The notes under the pieces are model-generated. The model was not told where the DNA came from and did no database searches. It saw only the letters and a list, made by a program, of their open reading frames with translations. A DNA stretch of 64,000 nt. It comes from Warburgia ugandensis (Eukaryota; Streptophyta; Magnoliopsida; Canellales; Canellaceae). Shown one piece after another: positions 36,701 to 49,190 of this stretch. The position numbers were made by a program, and so were the translations under genes. Numbering within the stretch: position 1 is the first letter of the stretch; each line of letters begins with the position of its first letter. The stretch spans positions 77,757,944-77,821,943 of the forward strand of contig CP141130.1 in NCBI GenBank assembly GCA_035236585.1, in the 5' to 3' direction.

Positions 36701-39566
36701 TTGGATAATAAATGCATAGTGATAGTTTTTAGTGTGCCTTTTTCCTTTTTCTTGTGGGTGGGTTTTTGTTTTTGTTTTTGGGTGGGGGTTTGGGTGGCGG
36801 CTCTTCTCTGTACAATACACCTAAGTTTTATATTTCCAAACGTATGAAACCTAGTTCTGAAAATGTGCTAGAAATCTTTGTCTATAACCTCATTCGCTTC
36901 CTCTAGAACATCTTTCTCTTCCTCAAAAAAAGGAAATGACCATGCATTCACATGTGCTACTTACTAGGGTACCAAATTTGAAGTATGAGTACAGTTACAG
37001 CACAAAATGGGTACAAATATACTCTATTCATTACAAACTTTGAGAAATCATAGATCCCAACAAGTTAAATGGCCAGTATCACAACTGCATGGCTTCCAAT
37101 CAAAGATGCTTAAAATTCCTTAAGTTGTATAAGAGAGCAACCTGATCCTATTTTTCCTTCACTACATTTGTTTGTTCTTCATAGATTTCTCATGCAACGA
37201 GTGTATGCGATGTCCATCTGAACTTTATTCAAATCAAGCATCAAAAAGCTAAGCTGAATGCTAAACCAATAGATCAAAGGTCAATAAAAGGCCTTGAGAT
37301 CCAGTCCAGACCAAATTACTTCGCCAATTTTACAAGGATATCTGTCAATGACAGAACAGGTCGGACTACATAAGTAGCAACTTGTGAGGACCAGATGAAC
37401 TACATAAGGTCCACAGAGATATAACGGGCAACAATTGACCTGAATCGGATTTTGTTTGTCAGAAAATGAACTGCTGGGCCAGCCCGGTTGCAAGATAAAT
37501 TTTCAGTCTGACTAGCATGTCAAGTTCCATATTCACACATAAACACAGTCATATGGGCCAATAAGAGCAATAAATATCTGTTTGGCACTAACCCGTAGGT
37601 GAAATATGCATAGTTCTATATTCTAAACCTTGATATAGAATTTTTACATGACAATGGAGGAGCAGCAATTATCCTTAATTTATGGCGTGCACTTTTTAAA
37701 AAACTCATCCCTTGAAGGTACAGAGGTCTAAGTCACTTGATCCAGCTTGCCTTATTAGTTTAGGACTGCCATACAGGTCAATACTCCTATTTCCCAGTCC
37801 CATTCTTGTAATGGAAGAGAATTCAATATCAAATTTGAAGGATTAATGTTTTAAATTTAGACATTGTTTCCTTACCATAATGAATTCAGATCAAGTTGGC
37901 AGAACAAGTGAATTTTCTGCATTTAACTATTAGCAAAGCTGATCTTCCATATTAGTAAACTAAACTATCCTTCCTCAAAAGATACACTAAAAGCTACTTG
38001 TCTACCAAAACGATAGGGCGTGATAGGGGCAATAATCAGCAGAGCTAACAAAGAGTTTACGTCCTGTCTAGAGCAGTTTGTTTCTGTCATTCTGTAGCTC
38101 TTCCTTTTTTCCTTTGTTCTATTTTTTCGAAATAGCATCAGTATGCAGTTTTCCAAAATAAAAATGCTATCAATCTTACCAGTGGCCCTCAACTTTTCCT
38201 TGGGCATTCGAGCTAAATATCACCAAATTCCCAGCATACTTGTGCCCACCAATGTGAGAGCATGGACTAACAAACACCTGATCCTTCAGCCCTCGCAATT
38301 CAATCTCCTCCTGGAACTTCGTAATGAGGACAGGACCGCAGACACCACATCTCTTATCTCTGCTAGCATGAGCACATACAAATACATGCGAACCCATTAA
38401 TGGTTCTGTCATGCCAGGCAGCCACTCTTTCCCATGAACAATAACATCATCAACAAACTTATCTACATCATGGTCTGATAAACCCCTGCATCAATTAAAC
38501 CAAATCTCAAATCAGCACCACAACTTAAGGTAGATTAACTCAAAAGAGACGAAGGGTTACAAGCTGTAACTAACCTGTAACGGATCATATCTGGGAACAT
38601 GAGAACATCTCCATCCGAACCCTCTGGCCCATCCCGTCCCTCACATACTGTCAACCGAATCTGTATGAAGAAACTAAAGAATAAGGACTTTTTTTTTCCG
38701 AAGAAAATCAATCCCGGAACCTGACTAAACATTTCCTTCTATTACACTGACAAGCGAGAAAGATAAAGAAAGAATGAGGAAATAGAAAAGGACAAGAAAC
38801 AAGATTCTCAGGAATCGATTAACCAATTCTAGGTGCAGAAATTGAAAAGTCAATAACGTCCTTTTGCTGATACTCATTCCAAAACGAACCTAAATACTAC
38901 ACTTTCCCCAATTCCACACTCAACTGAACTTAATAAAAAGAGAAGATTCCTAGCAGTCATTATCAAATCTCTTCCACGAACTAGACAGATCAAGGAATTT
39001 CATTTCTCACACTCATCTTAAATGGCTTCCATACTTCTAAATAAAATGTTTTCTCCGGTTCTACTTCCCATTGAACTGAAGACAAATGAAACAATCATTA
39101 CAGAGGCAGTCCAAACGCCTAGGCACATCAATGACCTTTATTTTCTCACATTCATCTCAAATCAAACCCTAACTAAAGTATTTCCTATGATCCTAAACTC
39201 AAACTCGAATAGATAAGAAATCCACCGGAAAAAGACAAGAAATAAAGAAAAAAAATCAAATTCAGTGAGCAAACCGACATCTCTCGGTGTATCATTTCTG
39301 CGAGATTTGAGCGCAGCGGCAAGAAACTTCGGCAGTCCATCAGATTCGTGTCCTTCAACACGAGCAGGCCAGCTCTGAGGATCCTTATAGCAGAGAAAAA
39401 GATGACAATCGTAAAGATCAACAGTTCCAGCCAGCGGATCCTTGTACATCTCCGGCCGTTGAAATCCATGCTTGAGATCGTCGGTTGAATCCGGACCGCC
39501 AGTTTGAGAATGGGAGGAAGGATCTGCCTGAAGAGACGCCGGTAGCTCTTGCTGTGCTTCCGCCAT
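30776..39566 (-). CDS. Suc_Fer-like (Apd1/Aim32-type) iron-sulfur protein, five exons
   Basis: Exons on the - strand are 39566-39279, 38660-38575, 38485-38180, 35863-35780 and 31145-30776. All are bounded by GT-AG and in frame, giving 377 residues. The start is MAEAQQ. The protein has the thioredoxin-like ferredoxin signature of the Suc_Fer family: CYKDPQSWPARVEG in exon 1, GDVLMFPDMIRYRG across exons 2 and 3, then C162AHASRDKRC171 and H202IGGH206KYAGN. Yeast Apd1 and Aim32 bind [2Fe-2S] through two Cys and two His with this C-x8-C and H-x3-H spacing, so cluster binding is expected. The last 28 residues contain a hydrophobic span (about 353-370) followed by RRRSA, suggesting a tail-anchored membrane protein. 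The older name 'sucrase-like' has no enzymatic meaning here. Intron 4 (4.6 kb) holds an RTE LINE and a tandem duplication; intron 3 holds another duplication. The protein's physiological role in plants is not established. Confidence 0.93.
31600..34345 (-). mobile_element. RTE-type LINE, near complete but dead, in a host intron
   Basis: Read on the - strand: a 5' region at 34196-34345 with two copies of an approximately 75-base repeat (gatgtagca...cttctgagg). An APE-type endonuclease follows from about 34150 (WNIGTLTGKSLELVDAMKHR, QETKWKG, DLNGYVG, GLHKSQIDFFLL). A linker (RWETYFQKLLND) comes next. Reverse transcriptase includes RLHQRSALNPFLFTLVMDEL and the catalytic FADDIVL near 32050, ending in FYRMAIRPAMLYG near 31690. 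Many stops and frameshifts are present. The C-terminal segment and 3' tail are missing, so the 3' side is cut off. It has the same orientation as the host gene. Confidence 0.88.
34741..34948. repeat. Perfect tandem duplication, two 104-bp units
   Basis: Units 34741-34844 and 34845-34948 start atactagagggcacaaagga and appear identical throughout. The lack of divergence means a very recent duplication or an assembly artefact. It lies in intron 4 of the Suc_Fer-like gene. Confidence 0.9.
35436..35472 (+). mobile_element. RTE LINE tail remnant
   Basis: ggcctacccctgattgggat followed by aaatgatgattg resembles the RTE terminal block. It is very short and therefore tentative. Confidence 0.3.
36588..36830. 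repeat. Diverged tandem duplication of about 120 bp
   Basis: ttggataataaatgcatagt followed by gtttttagtgtg occurs near 36591 and again near 36709. Each copy is followed by a T- and GGGTGGG-rich stretch and ggctctnttctgt. It lies in intron 3 of the Suc_Fer-like gene. The G-rich tract reads on the + strand, antisense to the gene. Confidence 0.7.
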
Positions 39567-39939
39567 GGAGGAAATTAGACTATACAGAGGAAGGAGGGAA
39601 GGAGGAACAGGAAGGATTTTCACGGACGAGGAGAGGATTTGCCAGTTTTCTCAATCAGCTGTGTTTTACTACGTAAGCAGTCGATTGTATTATTTCTTTC
39701 GCTTTCAACCACCTCTGGCAAGCGTGAGCAGCAAGCCCAACCCCCAGCTCGGAACGGAAACGGATAGGATCCGCGCGGGTAAAGAATCATGTGATCTGAA
39801 CCGTTCATGTTCACGCATGATTGCCTCTTGGATGATCCTGCCCACTATATTTTGTGGAGTTGAAAATGAGGAGAAGCTACCTTTTCATTACAAAACATAG
39901 AGGAGGAAAGGTGAGGATATCTCACAGGTATCAAAATGA

Positions 39940-40015
39940 AGTATGGATAATGGAAGAATAAGATTCATGCAGCCGACTCCTAATTAAGAAGAAATCTGAC
40001 AATGATAAGAATAAT
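39940..40015 (+). mobile_element. RTE LINE 3' tail remnant
   Basis: aatggaagaataagattcat, gcagccgactcctaattaag and the simple tail gacaatgataagaataat mirror the end of the copy at 27240-27315. Confidence 0.5.
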
Positions 40016-40664
40016 ATCTTATAAGTGGAATGGTCAGAGTCATCAACCATCTTCACCAGGTACAACCACATCCGCCCACTATGGATGGCAATGGGCTGAG
40101 TTGAGGCAAATCTTTAGCCGACCCCACTCTGACTCTAATGTTTTTATCCTACCCCTAATCCAATTCTAATTGACTTTCGGTCATGTATTTTTTGCCCCCA
40201 ACATAAGTCAAAAACTCATGTAAGGGAGAATCAACAATCCTGCTGAAGAATAGCAAGAGCACAGGTTAGGCTAGATTTTTTGCTAGCCCTGTCCCCAGCC
40301 TATCTAACTAACTTTGGGTCACGCATTTCTATCCCTGATGTTGTTCATGTTAAAAATTATGCTTCAAACACCGACTCATACGGGTCAAGTTCTGATAAAT
40401 AACTCAACCCGTTTCCTTCACCGGGCACTAAGAAATTCTGTAGCTTCCATGATAGTTCCAAGAAATATTATTCTCAACAGAAAGCAGGGCCGAAACCCAT
40501 CCTTGTCAGGAATCATGGCGACTGGTTTCGGTCAGCAAGGGAATCATCTCTTGGGCATCTGTATGTCCTCACTTTGCTTTTCTCTGCGTTGTCTCCCTTT
40601 CTTTCTCTGTCAGTTTCTCATCTGTGCGCCTGAACCCAGACTGCATCTATGATCACCGACCTCG

Positions 40665-40755
40665 TTCCGCCATCATCATTGACCCCTCTTCGGCTCCAAT
40701 GCAGGGATCGCAACTTCGTGTGGCTTATAAAGGAGTTCCAGGCGCATACAGCAAA
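40665..40755 (+). pseudogene. Arogenate/prephenate dehydratase (ADT) gene fragment
   Basis: One frame reads [20 protein letters not shown] preceded by IIIDPS. This matches the start of the catalytic domain of plant arogenate dehydratase, the last step of phenylalanine synthesis, which usually reads like [20 protein letters not shown]. After Tyr-Ser the similarity ends; the frame runs on about 30 codons without any ADT motif, and no catalytic TRF motif or ACT domain is seen nearby. It is probably a fragment captured or left by a deletion. Surrounding DNA (40016-42120) shows no other recognisable gene. Confidence 0.6.
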
Positions 40756-42128
40756 GTTCACTGGCTTGATTATGAATCTTCGGGTTTCTGGATGGATGGA
40801 TGTCACTGTTCTTATGCGGTTTACCTCGTTACCACCGATCTCACGTGATTTGCCTCCCCCAGCATTGAGATCGGCCAAGCCCCCCAATTTCTTAGACCAA
40901 TTACTAGTATAGAGGGATTGCAACTGTGTCATTTAGTTTCCTTATCAAGAGATCAATCCCGTAAAAGTTGTTCAAAAAGCCTGCAATCCGTCATCTTTTG
41001 GTGAATTAGGCATTCAAGCTACCATTGATCGTCCTCGTGTTCTCATGGATCATCTTGAATCGCTTCAATTGACATTCAATTTTATGATCAATGCTCAGAG
41101 ATATAATGTCCATTACCAAGGATTTTTCTTTATTTGGATGAAATCAAGATCAATTTATTACAAATGACATCGGAAGTTTAGATTGACTCAATATTATCCT
41201 CTTTAGTTAATTATTAAGGAAGCAATCCTTCAATTGCATTATTTTATCAGTAAGCTAATGCCAAAATTATCTTTGGATTAGCTTGAGGAGGATGTTAGTA
41301 TAGGTTGTAGTCATGGATTACAACCGATATCTCCTACTATAATTACAAGATTACAATAGATATTTTATGTTATAATCACCATTGATAATCAATCAATGCA
41401 TTAAAGATGTAGATTCCATCAGAAAAGACCTCTTGAAATTTTACCTATCCAAAATGAAACCAAGACAAACGATTCATATCACTATCTCAACCTAATATAG
41501 TTTTAGCATGTAGGGCTCCTAAAGCTTCAGTTTTTCACGAATAAACATGAACCAATTAAGATGATGCTAAAGGCTTCATCATAAAATATCAGCCAATTGA
41601 TCCGTTGTTGAATGGATCGAACTTGAAATATATTCTTGAAAACATGACCAAAATGGTGACTTACTTGTGTTTGGTGTACACTTGGAAGAGTGGGTTAGCA
41701 CTCAAGTATTCAGAATCGATGGCATTGTTCTACAAGCAATATTCACACAAGTTCTACAAGGATTTTAGTTCAAGGCAAGCTTCCTTCAGTTTTCACTCTC
41801 TCAACTTTGCCCTATAGCCTTCTTCATTGTAACCACAAAAGAAGTAAAAGGAGCATCTTATGAGGGTCACTGGAAGCGTGTAACATGAATAAGAGCTTCT
41901 ACAGAATAACCTGTGTTCAAGAATAAGTTGGTAGTGCAAAAAAGGCTGTAAAATTAAAGAGCATTGAGGAAAAACTCGAGAAAAAGCATGACAAAGATGT
42001 AATGCTAATATTGTAATTTGAATTTATAACTAGATTTACAAATAAATTTGCAATTTTTGACAAATTATAGTTGCATAAAGTCATGTTTAACTAGGTAAAT
42101 ATGCACGGAATTTGAAATATTTAAGAAT

Positions 42129-42471
42129 TGATGATGTCCATCTCTATAATCACATCCGAAGAATCCTACAAAAATAAGGCAAATCAGTTAAATGTAATCT
42201 TAAACCTGATTAGGAGTCCTAATCAGAGAAGAAAAAGGAAAATAGGATTAGAATCCTACTAAGGAACTTGTACACTGTCTTTGGCCTCTATAAATAGGAC
42301 CAGAGGCAGAGCCAAAAGCATCAGAACAGAAATGGGTATAATCTCATGGTAAAAATATTCCCCTCCTCCTCTCGTGGACGTAGGCTATACATAGTCGAAC
42401 TACGTAAATCTTATAGTGATCTATGTGTGATTGTGTTTTTGTGACTTTGAACCTAACTGCTATGCCTAATA
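42129..42471 (+). repeat. 5' LTR of the Copia element (343 bp)
   Basis: Starts tgatgatgtccatc and ends cctaata, where the other LTR has cctaaca, so the terminal CA has mutated to TA. A TATA-like tctataaatagg is present at about 42287. Confidence 0.85.
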
Positions 42472-42483
42472 AGTGGTATCAGA

Positions 42484-43171
42484 CCAGGTGAACACAGAAG
42501 AAGACTGTCAAAAACAGTACCAGTAATGTAGGAGATCAACTAGATCTGGGCCAAGTGGGGCCCAGATCCACATCTAGACTTGGGTCAGGAGCAGCCCAGA
42601 TCCACATCCAGACTTGAGCCTGGTACGACCCAAATCCACGATCAGATGCAGCCCAGCTCAAGTCCAAGCTCAAATTATGTTTGGACACAGACAGGCCCGA
42701 CCAAGATCTTGTTTAGACTCAGGCCGAGTGGAAGCCCAAATCATAAGGAAACCCTAAATCTGAGGGCTCAGATTGGTTGATCATCAAACGACCCAGATTG
42801 TCCAACCAGAGAAAGATCCAGGTTGTCCAATCAGAGATCAACCCAACCTAAGATCAATTAGAGAAAAACCCTAAGCTAGAGAACCATTCTCCTGTAAGTT
42901 ATTCTCACTAAAAAAACCAAAAACCTAAGGAGGGGTACTAGGTTCCGGTTGGTCAAAGAAAAACCCGATCGGAACCCCTTGTTGCTGTAGCCAGAACAGA
43001 GGGAGAAAAGGGTTTAGTCGGCCGATAGAAAAACCGTCAAAAAATCCTATTTTTAGTAGACAAAAAGAAGAAATAGAAACCAATGACCACAGCCAGCTCA
43101 GACAAGGAAGAGAAGCTTGGGTTTTAGCTAGCAGATGGACTATCGACCGAAACCCATTTTCGGCAAACCTG

Positions 43172-43211
<40 letters not shown>

Positions 43212-43938
43212 AGAAGAAGAAGAAGAAGAAGAAGAAGAAGAAGGAGAAGGAGAAAAAGGGTTTTTTGGCCAGACGGTGGAAAAGCCGCCCAAAAGCCCCT
43301 TTATAGATCTAAAAGGAGGGGAGAAAAGGAAGCTTGGTTGGGTGGCAACTACTGATCAGAACTAGAAGAGGAAGAAAAAAGAATAGAGGAAATGAAGAAA
43401 TGGAAAGGGGGGAGACTTATCTACGTTTTTTCATCAGGATCGTCAAGTTTCAATCTCTCCGACGAGCTCCAGTATGTAGCTGATGATCGTTGTCAGTAGA
43501 GGAAGTAGTGCTGATCGTCGCCTCAACCAAGGGAAGTAAGATGCTACCGCTTACCCAACCTAGGAAAAGGAAGGAGAGAAGAGAATGTTAGGGTTTTTTT
43601 CTCTCTTATGAACTTTATCTTTTATGTCAGGTATCTAAAAACTCAGACACTTGTTTGATATTGACACCCCTAGTGCCCAGACTTAGCAGACCAAAAAATT
43701 GATAATGACACCCTCTCTACGGTCTGAAACAAAACCTTGCAAAATGACAGAGCTCACCCCTACGTGCTCAATCAACACCCCCCTAAATTGATAAAGACAC
43801 CCCCTTGAACAGAAAATTTAGGGCACCCCTAAAATTGTCAAAAATACCATTCATAAGAGTTTTGACTGTTCTGGACTCATCCGTATACTCCATTCTTCCC
43901 AATTCTACTTAAAAAAGATAGAAATAAAGCTTGAAACC
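42484..43938 (+). other. Long untranslated leader of the Copia element
   Basis: It contains imperfect repeats of a cccagatccacatcyagact theme (42540-42640), then a run of A at about 43171-43209 leading into (GAA)n to about 43243. No gag-like protein is recognised before 43939. Near 43630-43850 are several variants of gacacccc. Confidence 0.6.
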
Positions 43939-46900
43939 ATGGAAGAGACCAGTTTTGGGAATATCGTAGTTGGGGCCATGATAAAATTAAACGTCACAAA
44001 TTATATATTGTGGAAACCTAGAATGGAAGTTCTTTTGCACTGTAAAGATCTTCATGACCCCTTAAATTATCATGAAAAAAGACCTGAGGGAGTTTCTAAA
44101 AAAGACTAGATAAAAATGAATAAGAAAACTATAGGTCAGATCCGACAGTGGATTGATAGTAGCATATTTCATCACGTTGCTTAAGAAGAAAATGCCTATA
44201 TTCTCTGAAAAAAGTTAGAGAATATGTATCCGGCTAAGACCGCTTAAAACAAGGCTTTATTGATAAAAAAGACTTGTTAATCTAAAGCTAAAGAGCGGAA
44301 TGATTGTGGCGAAACATACCAATGAATTTCAAAATCTAGTTAATCAGCTAGGAACAATGACATGACAACTTAGAGATAAATGGCAAGCTCTACTATTGCT
44401 AAACTCACTACCTGAAAGCTAGGAGACACTAGTAATTTCACTTAGCAATTCAACATCAGAAGGAAAGTTAACAATGGCTATAGTCAAAGACACATTATTC
44501 AATGAGGAGACCAGAAGGAAAGAAGCCGGCATAGACCAGACACGTGCCTTGGTAACAGAAAATAAGCACACTGGGAGAGATAGGCAAAGGGGGAGGAGCA
44601 AGAGTAGGCCAAGAGGGAAATTGTCGACTCACAACAAATCAAAAAGTCAACTCAGAGGACAGTTCAAGTTTTACCACTACAGCATTCTAGAGCATATGAA
44701 GAGAGATTGTTGAAAACTGAAGAAAGAGATGGCTCATGGCAAGCCAAAGGAGGACAATGGTGAGACATTAGTCATCATTGCTTAGGACATAGCAGTGCTC
44801 ACTACTAAGGAAGAGTCATGCCTATATGTGATCAAGAGTGAAGTATAGTGGGTAATAGACACATTAGCTTCCTATCATGCCACTCAACACAAGGACTTCT
44901 TTGTCACATACAAAGAAGGAGACTTTAGCACTATGAAGATGGGGAATGACAGTTCCTCAAGAATAGTTGGGATCGGTGATATGCAGATAAAGACAAACAT
45001 AGGTTGTACAGTAGTACTCAAGGATGTGCGACACATATAAGAACTCAGATTGAACCTGATATTAGTCATGGTTCTTGATAAACAAGGCTACACTAACTAC
45101 TTTGGCAACAATACCTGAAAATTGATGAAATGCGTTATGATCATGGCTAAAAGACACACATGTAGCACACTCTACAAGACCCATACAAGAATATCTAAAG
45201 ATAGCCTTAACGCAGTGGAGGATGAAGGATCTCCAAACCTTTGGCACAGAAGACTCGGCCACACGGGAGAGAAAGGTCCGTTCACACTTGCAAAGAACTA
45301 GCTCATCAAACTAGCCAAAGGTATAGCTCTTAATCCATGCAATTACTGTTTATTTGGCAAACAACATAGAGTTGTCTTCTCCTCTTCTAATAATAATAAT
45401 AATAAACAAAATATTAAGTTTAGTGTACTCGGATGTATGTGGTCTCATGGAAGTAGAGTCACTAGGCAAGAACAAATATTTTGTAACATTTATAGACGAC
45501 ACATTTAGGAGGATATTGGTATACTTTGTAAAGAACAAAGAATAGGTATTCGAATGCTTTAAAAGATTTCATGCGATGGTAGAGCGACAAACTCGAAAGA
45601 AGCTCAAGAGCTTTAGAACAGACAATGGAGGAGAATACACATCAAAAGAATTTAGGGCTTATTGTGCAACACGCAGCATTCGACACGAGAAGATAGTTTC
45701 ACGTACCTCACAGCACAATGAAATAGCTGAGAGAATGAACCAAACCATTGTGGAGAGAGTAAGATGCATGCTCAGTATGGCTAAGCTACCTAAGCCACTA
45801 TGGGGTGAAGCTGTGAAGATCACTTGCTACTTAATCAACAGGTCACCATCAGCACCACTTGACTTCGAAGTTGCAAAACAGAAGTGGACCGGCAAGAAAG
45901 TGACCTATGCACACATGAGGATATTCGAGGTGCATAGCTTTTGCACATGTATCTAAAGAGATGAGACAAAAGCTAGACCTAAAATCTACCCCATGTATCT
46001 TCATCGGGTATGGAGATGAAGAATTTGGATACAGATTGTGGGACCCTAAGACACGAGGAATCATTCGTAGCAGAGATGTAATATTTCAAGAGAATCAGTT
46101 CTATGAAGATCCAAGAAAGGCTAAAGATACTATCATTCCAGCTACAGTACCAGATTTAGCACTTATTTAGATCAACTCGAACCAGAGGCAAAGGAGTTCG
46201 AGCAGGGGGAGCATCAATCCCCTATACCAGAAGTTATTACAACATCAGATATTGAATCATCACCTTAGCTTGAAGCAAAAGCTCAACCAAAGATGTCAAC
46301 AAGAGGACGTATTCTGATTCCATCACAGAAATATTCCGAATCAAAATATACCATGCTTACTGATGAGGGGGAGCTAGAGAATTTTCAACAAGCCCTGGCA
46401 CATGTAGACAAGGGCAAATGGGTACAAGCTATGCAAGAAGAAATTAGCTCATTAAAAAATCAGACATATGAGCTAGTGATACTTCCCAAGGGAAAAATAG
46501 CACTGAAGAACAAGTGGGTCTTTAAGGTAAAAAGAGGAGGCAATGAAGAACCAGTTAAGTACAAAGCGCGATTGGTCGTCAAAGGTTTTGAGTAAATTAA
46601 AGGAATAGACTTTGAAGAGATCTTTTCACTAGTAGTGAAGATGATATCAATCAGGATTATATTCTGATTGGTTCCAAGACACAACTTGGAGCTTGAATAG
46701 ATGGATGTCAAGACACCTTTATTACATGGAGATCTAGAGGAGGAGATATACATGGAACAACCAAAGGGTTTCAAAGTAAAAAAGAAGAAGCATCTATTAT
46801 GCAAGTTGAAGAAATGCCTCTATGGCCTCAAGCAAGCGCCAATACAATGATATAAGAAGTTTGACTCATTTATGACTAGTCAAGGTTTCAAAAGAACAGT

Positions 46901-47927
46901 TGCAAATTAGTGTGTGTACATCCAGAGATTACTCGAGGGTAAATTTGTCATTCTACTATTCTATGTAGATGACATGTTGATGGTTGAACCAGATATGATC
47001 ATAATCAGCAGGTTGAAGAGAGAGTTATCTAAGTCTTTTGACATGAAAGACTTGAGGGTAGTTCAACAGATTTTGGGGATGGAGCTTACAGGTGACAGAA
47101 AAACAAGGAAGTTGTGGCTGTCATAGGAAAAATATGTTGAATAAGTAATCAAGAGGTTCAACATGGAGAGCATCAAGCCAGTCAACACTCCATTAGGCAA
47201 TCATTTCAAATTAACCAAGAAGATGTGTCCCTACACACCACAGGAAACAGATAGGATGGCTAAGATTCCCTACTCATTAGCAGTTGGGAGTCTGATGTAT
47301 GCAATGGTGTGCACAAGGCCGGATATTGCTTATGTACTAGGAGTTGTAAGCAGATTTCTTTTAAATCCAGATAAAGATCATTGGGAAGCTATAAAGTGGA
47401 TACTACAGTACATGAAGGGCATATCTAAGTTGTGCACGTGCTTTAAAAATACTGATACACTCGTGGAAGGTTACACATATGCTGATACGGCTGGAGATTT
47501 TGATGGAAGAAAGTCAACATCATGGTTCATTTTCACTTTTGCAGGGGAAGATGTATCATGACAGTCCAAGTTGGAGAAGTGTGTAGCTCTATCGACAATA
47601 GAAGCTAAATATATTGTCATAGCTGAAGCAGCTAAGGAAACGTTGTAGATAAAGCGCTTTCTTCAAGAGCTCGGTATCACACAGGAACAATACAAGATAC
47701 ATTGTGACAGTTAGACTGCTCTTGACCTAAGCAAGAACTCAATGTATCATGCGCACACCAAGCACATTGACATACTGTATCACTAAATACGAGAGGTGAC
47801 AGAAGAACAGATGCTAAAGCTAGAAAAGATTCACACTGATGAAAATTCTGCAGATATGTTGATAAATGTGGTAACCTATGAGAACCTGCTGCTATGTAAA
47901 AACATAGCAGACATGAGTTCAGACTAG
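43939..47927 (+). pseudogene. Copia gag-pol polyprotein, broken
   Basis: The ATG at 43939 opens gag (ETSFGNIVVGAMIKLNVTNY), interrupted by stops. A basic stretch and a degraded zinc knuckle end near 44713. Protease-region WVIDTLASYHATQHKDFF is near 44850. Integrase at 45576-45956 keeps RTDNGGEYTSKEF and AERMNQTIVERVRCML. Reverse transcriptase begins near 46400 (WVQAMQEEISSL, LKNKWVFKVK), with YVDDM at about 46965 as the catalytic motif. RNase H follows at 47460-47830 with several stops (DSQSALD is replaced by a stop-containing version), and the frame ends SSD-stop at 47927. A frame change lies between integrase and the following segment near 45956. Confidence 0.85.
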
Positions 47928-47959
47928 TAGAGTATGGCATGGGGATGGAGGGGGAGAAT

Positions 47960-48303
47960 TGATGATGTCCATCCTTATAATCACGCCCGAAGAATCCTGC
48001 AAAAATAAGGCAAGTCAGTTAAATGTAATCTTAAACCTAATTAAGAGTCCTAATCAGAGAAGAAAAAGGAAAGTAGGATTAGAATCCTACTAGGAAACTT
48101 GTACACCACCTCTGACCTCTATAAATAGGACCAAAGCAGAGCCAAAAGCATCAAAATAGAAACGGGTGTAATCTCTCTCATAATAAAAATATTCCCCTCC
48201 TCCTCTCGTAGATGTAGGCTATACATAACCGAACCATGTAAATCTTAGTGTTCTGTGTGTGATTGTGTTTCTGTGACTTTCCACCTAATTGTTGCACCTA
48301 ACA
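47960..48303 (+). repeat. 3' LTR of the Copia element (344 bp)
   Basis: It is collinear with the 5' LTR with scattered substitutions, so the insertion is not recent. Termini TG...CA are intact. Confidence 0.85.
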
Positions 48304-48361
48304 AGAACTTCTCGATCATTTGGGGTTTAGGAAATTTTCAATTATAACTTGCTCGTCCTAA

Positions 48362-48541
48362 AAAGGGGAATCTTAGTGCAACAATAGAGTTATCGTTGGG
48401 TGCACTTAAGATCACAGGTTCAAAGAGTAGAAACAGTCTCTTCCAAAAATACAAGATAAGGCTGCGTATTATTGACTCTTATGGTGCATTCCTTTTTAAT
48501 ACCCTATATACACCAGAACTTCACGCACAGGGCTGTCCTTC
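48362..48541 (+). mobile_element. Au SINE, strongly diverged
   Basis: aaggggaatcttagtgcaac, agatcacaggttcaaagagt, acaagataaggctgcgtatt and cagaacttcacgcacagggc keep Au order. Confidence 0.65.
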
Positions 48542-48923
48542 GTACATGCTCATCCTATTCTCGCTCTCATCAAAATCTTCATTTATCTACAACCTGTGGC
48601 ACACGAACTTCTATGACGACGCCCCATGTTCCACTTGAACAGCATCTCGACTTTATGGAATCTCCTTGCAGTGAAATAAGCGAAAGCAGTTGAAATATGG
48701 CGTCTTACAAGTTTTCAAGCCACATAAACAAAATCACAGTCATTAATTGTCCACAGACTTTACACAACCATCAATGTCTGCGATCAATGGTCATAATGAA
48801 CTGTGATAAACTATCCGGTCGCACAACACGCGTATAATGATCTACACCATCCATATAACAGACCTCACAAGTCCCTTGATTACACAAACAAGCTATTTAG
48901 CTATTTAGTCCATGCAGCTATAA

Positions 48924-49062
48924 AGGGTAGCCCTGGTGCACGATGCTTCATATGGGGAGTCCAGGAAAGGAGCAGACTCTAAGGGTATGTAGAAGGTTAT
49001 TTTCACGCCTTGAATCGTGACGTCAAAGTTACACGACGACAAATTTACTGTTGCACCATGCA
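48924..49062 (-). mobile_element. Au SINE, internally shortened
   Basis: Reads on the - strand from ggtgcaacagtaaatttgtc to gcaccagggctacccttt, with the middle block reduced. ccatgcag occurs on both sides and could be a short target duplication. Confidence 0.65.
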
Positions 49063-49102
49063 GCCATGCAAATACATATTCGAAACAAAAAAAAATACGG
49101 GC

Positions 49103-49190
49103 TTTTGCACCAAAGCCTTCTAGCATGTGGTACAAACAGTCCCTTACCGGGTGATCAGGGTTCAAGATTGTGCATGGGTATGTCTGACTC
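49103..49190 (+). mobile_element. tRNA-derived SINE fragment (family 1)
   Basis: caccaaagccttctagcatg (A-box region) and gggtgatcagggttcaagat (B-box region) match the copy at 96-190. Confidence 0.5.

Larger units (their letters stand above)
42129..48303 (+). mobile_element. Copia (Tork/Tnt1-like) LTR retrotransposon, full structure, dead
   Basis: LTRs lie at 42129-42471 and 47960-48303, with a primer-binding site at 42474 (tggtatcaga) and a strong polypurine tract at 47941-47957 (ggggatggagggggaga). The flanks agaat (42124-42128) and agaac (48304-48308) are a near-perfect 5-bp target-site duplication. An unusually long leader (42484-43938) precedes gag. Orientation is opposite to both neighbouring genes. 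Confidence 0.9.

Noticed and set aside
43135..43365. Lys/Glu-rich frame (KKKK...EEEE)
   Set aside because: Translation of the A-run and GAA repeat in the Copia leader.
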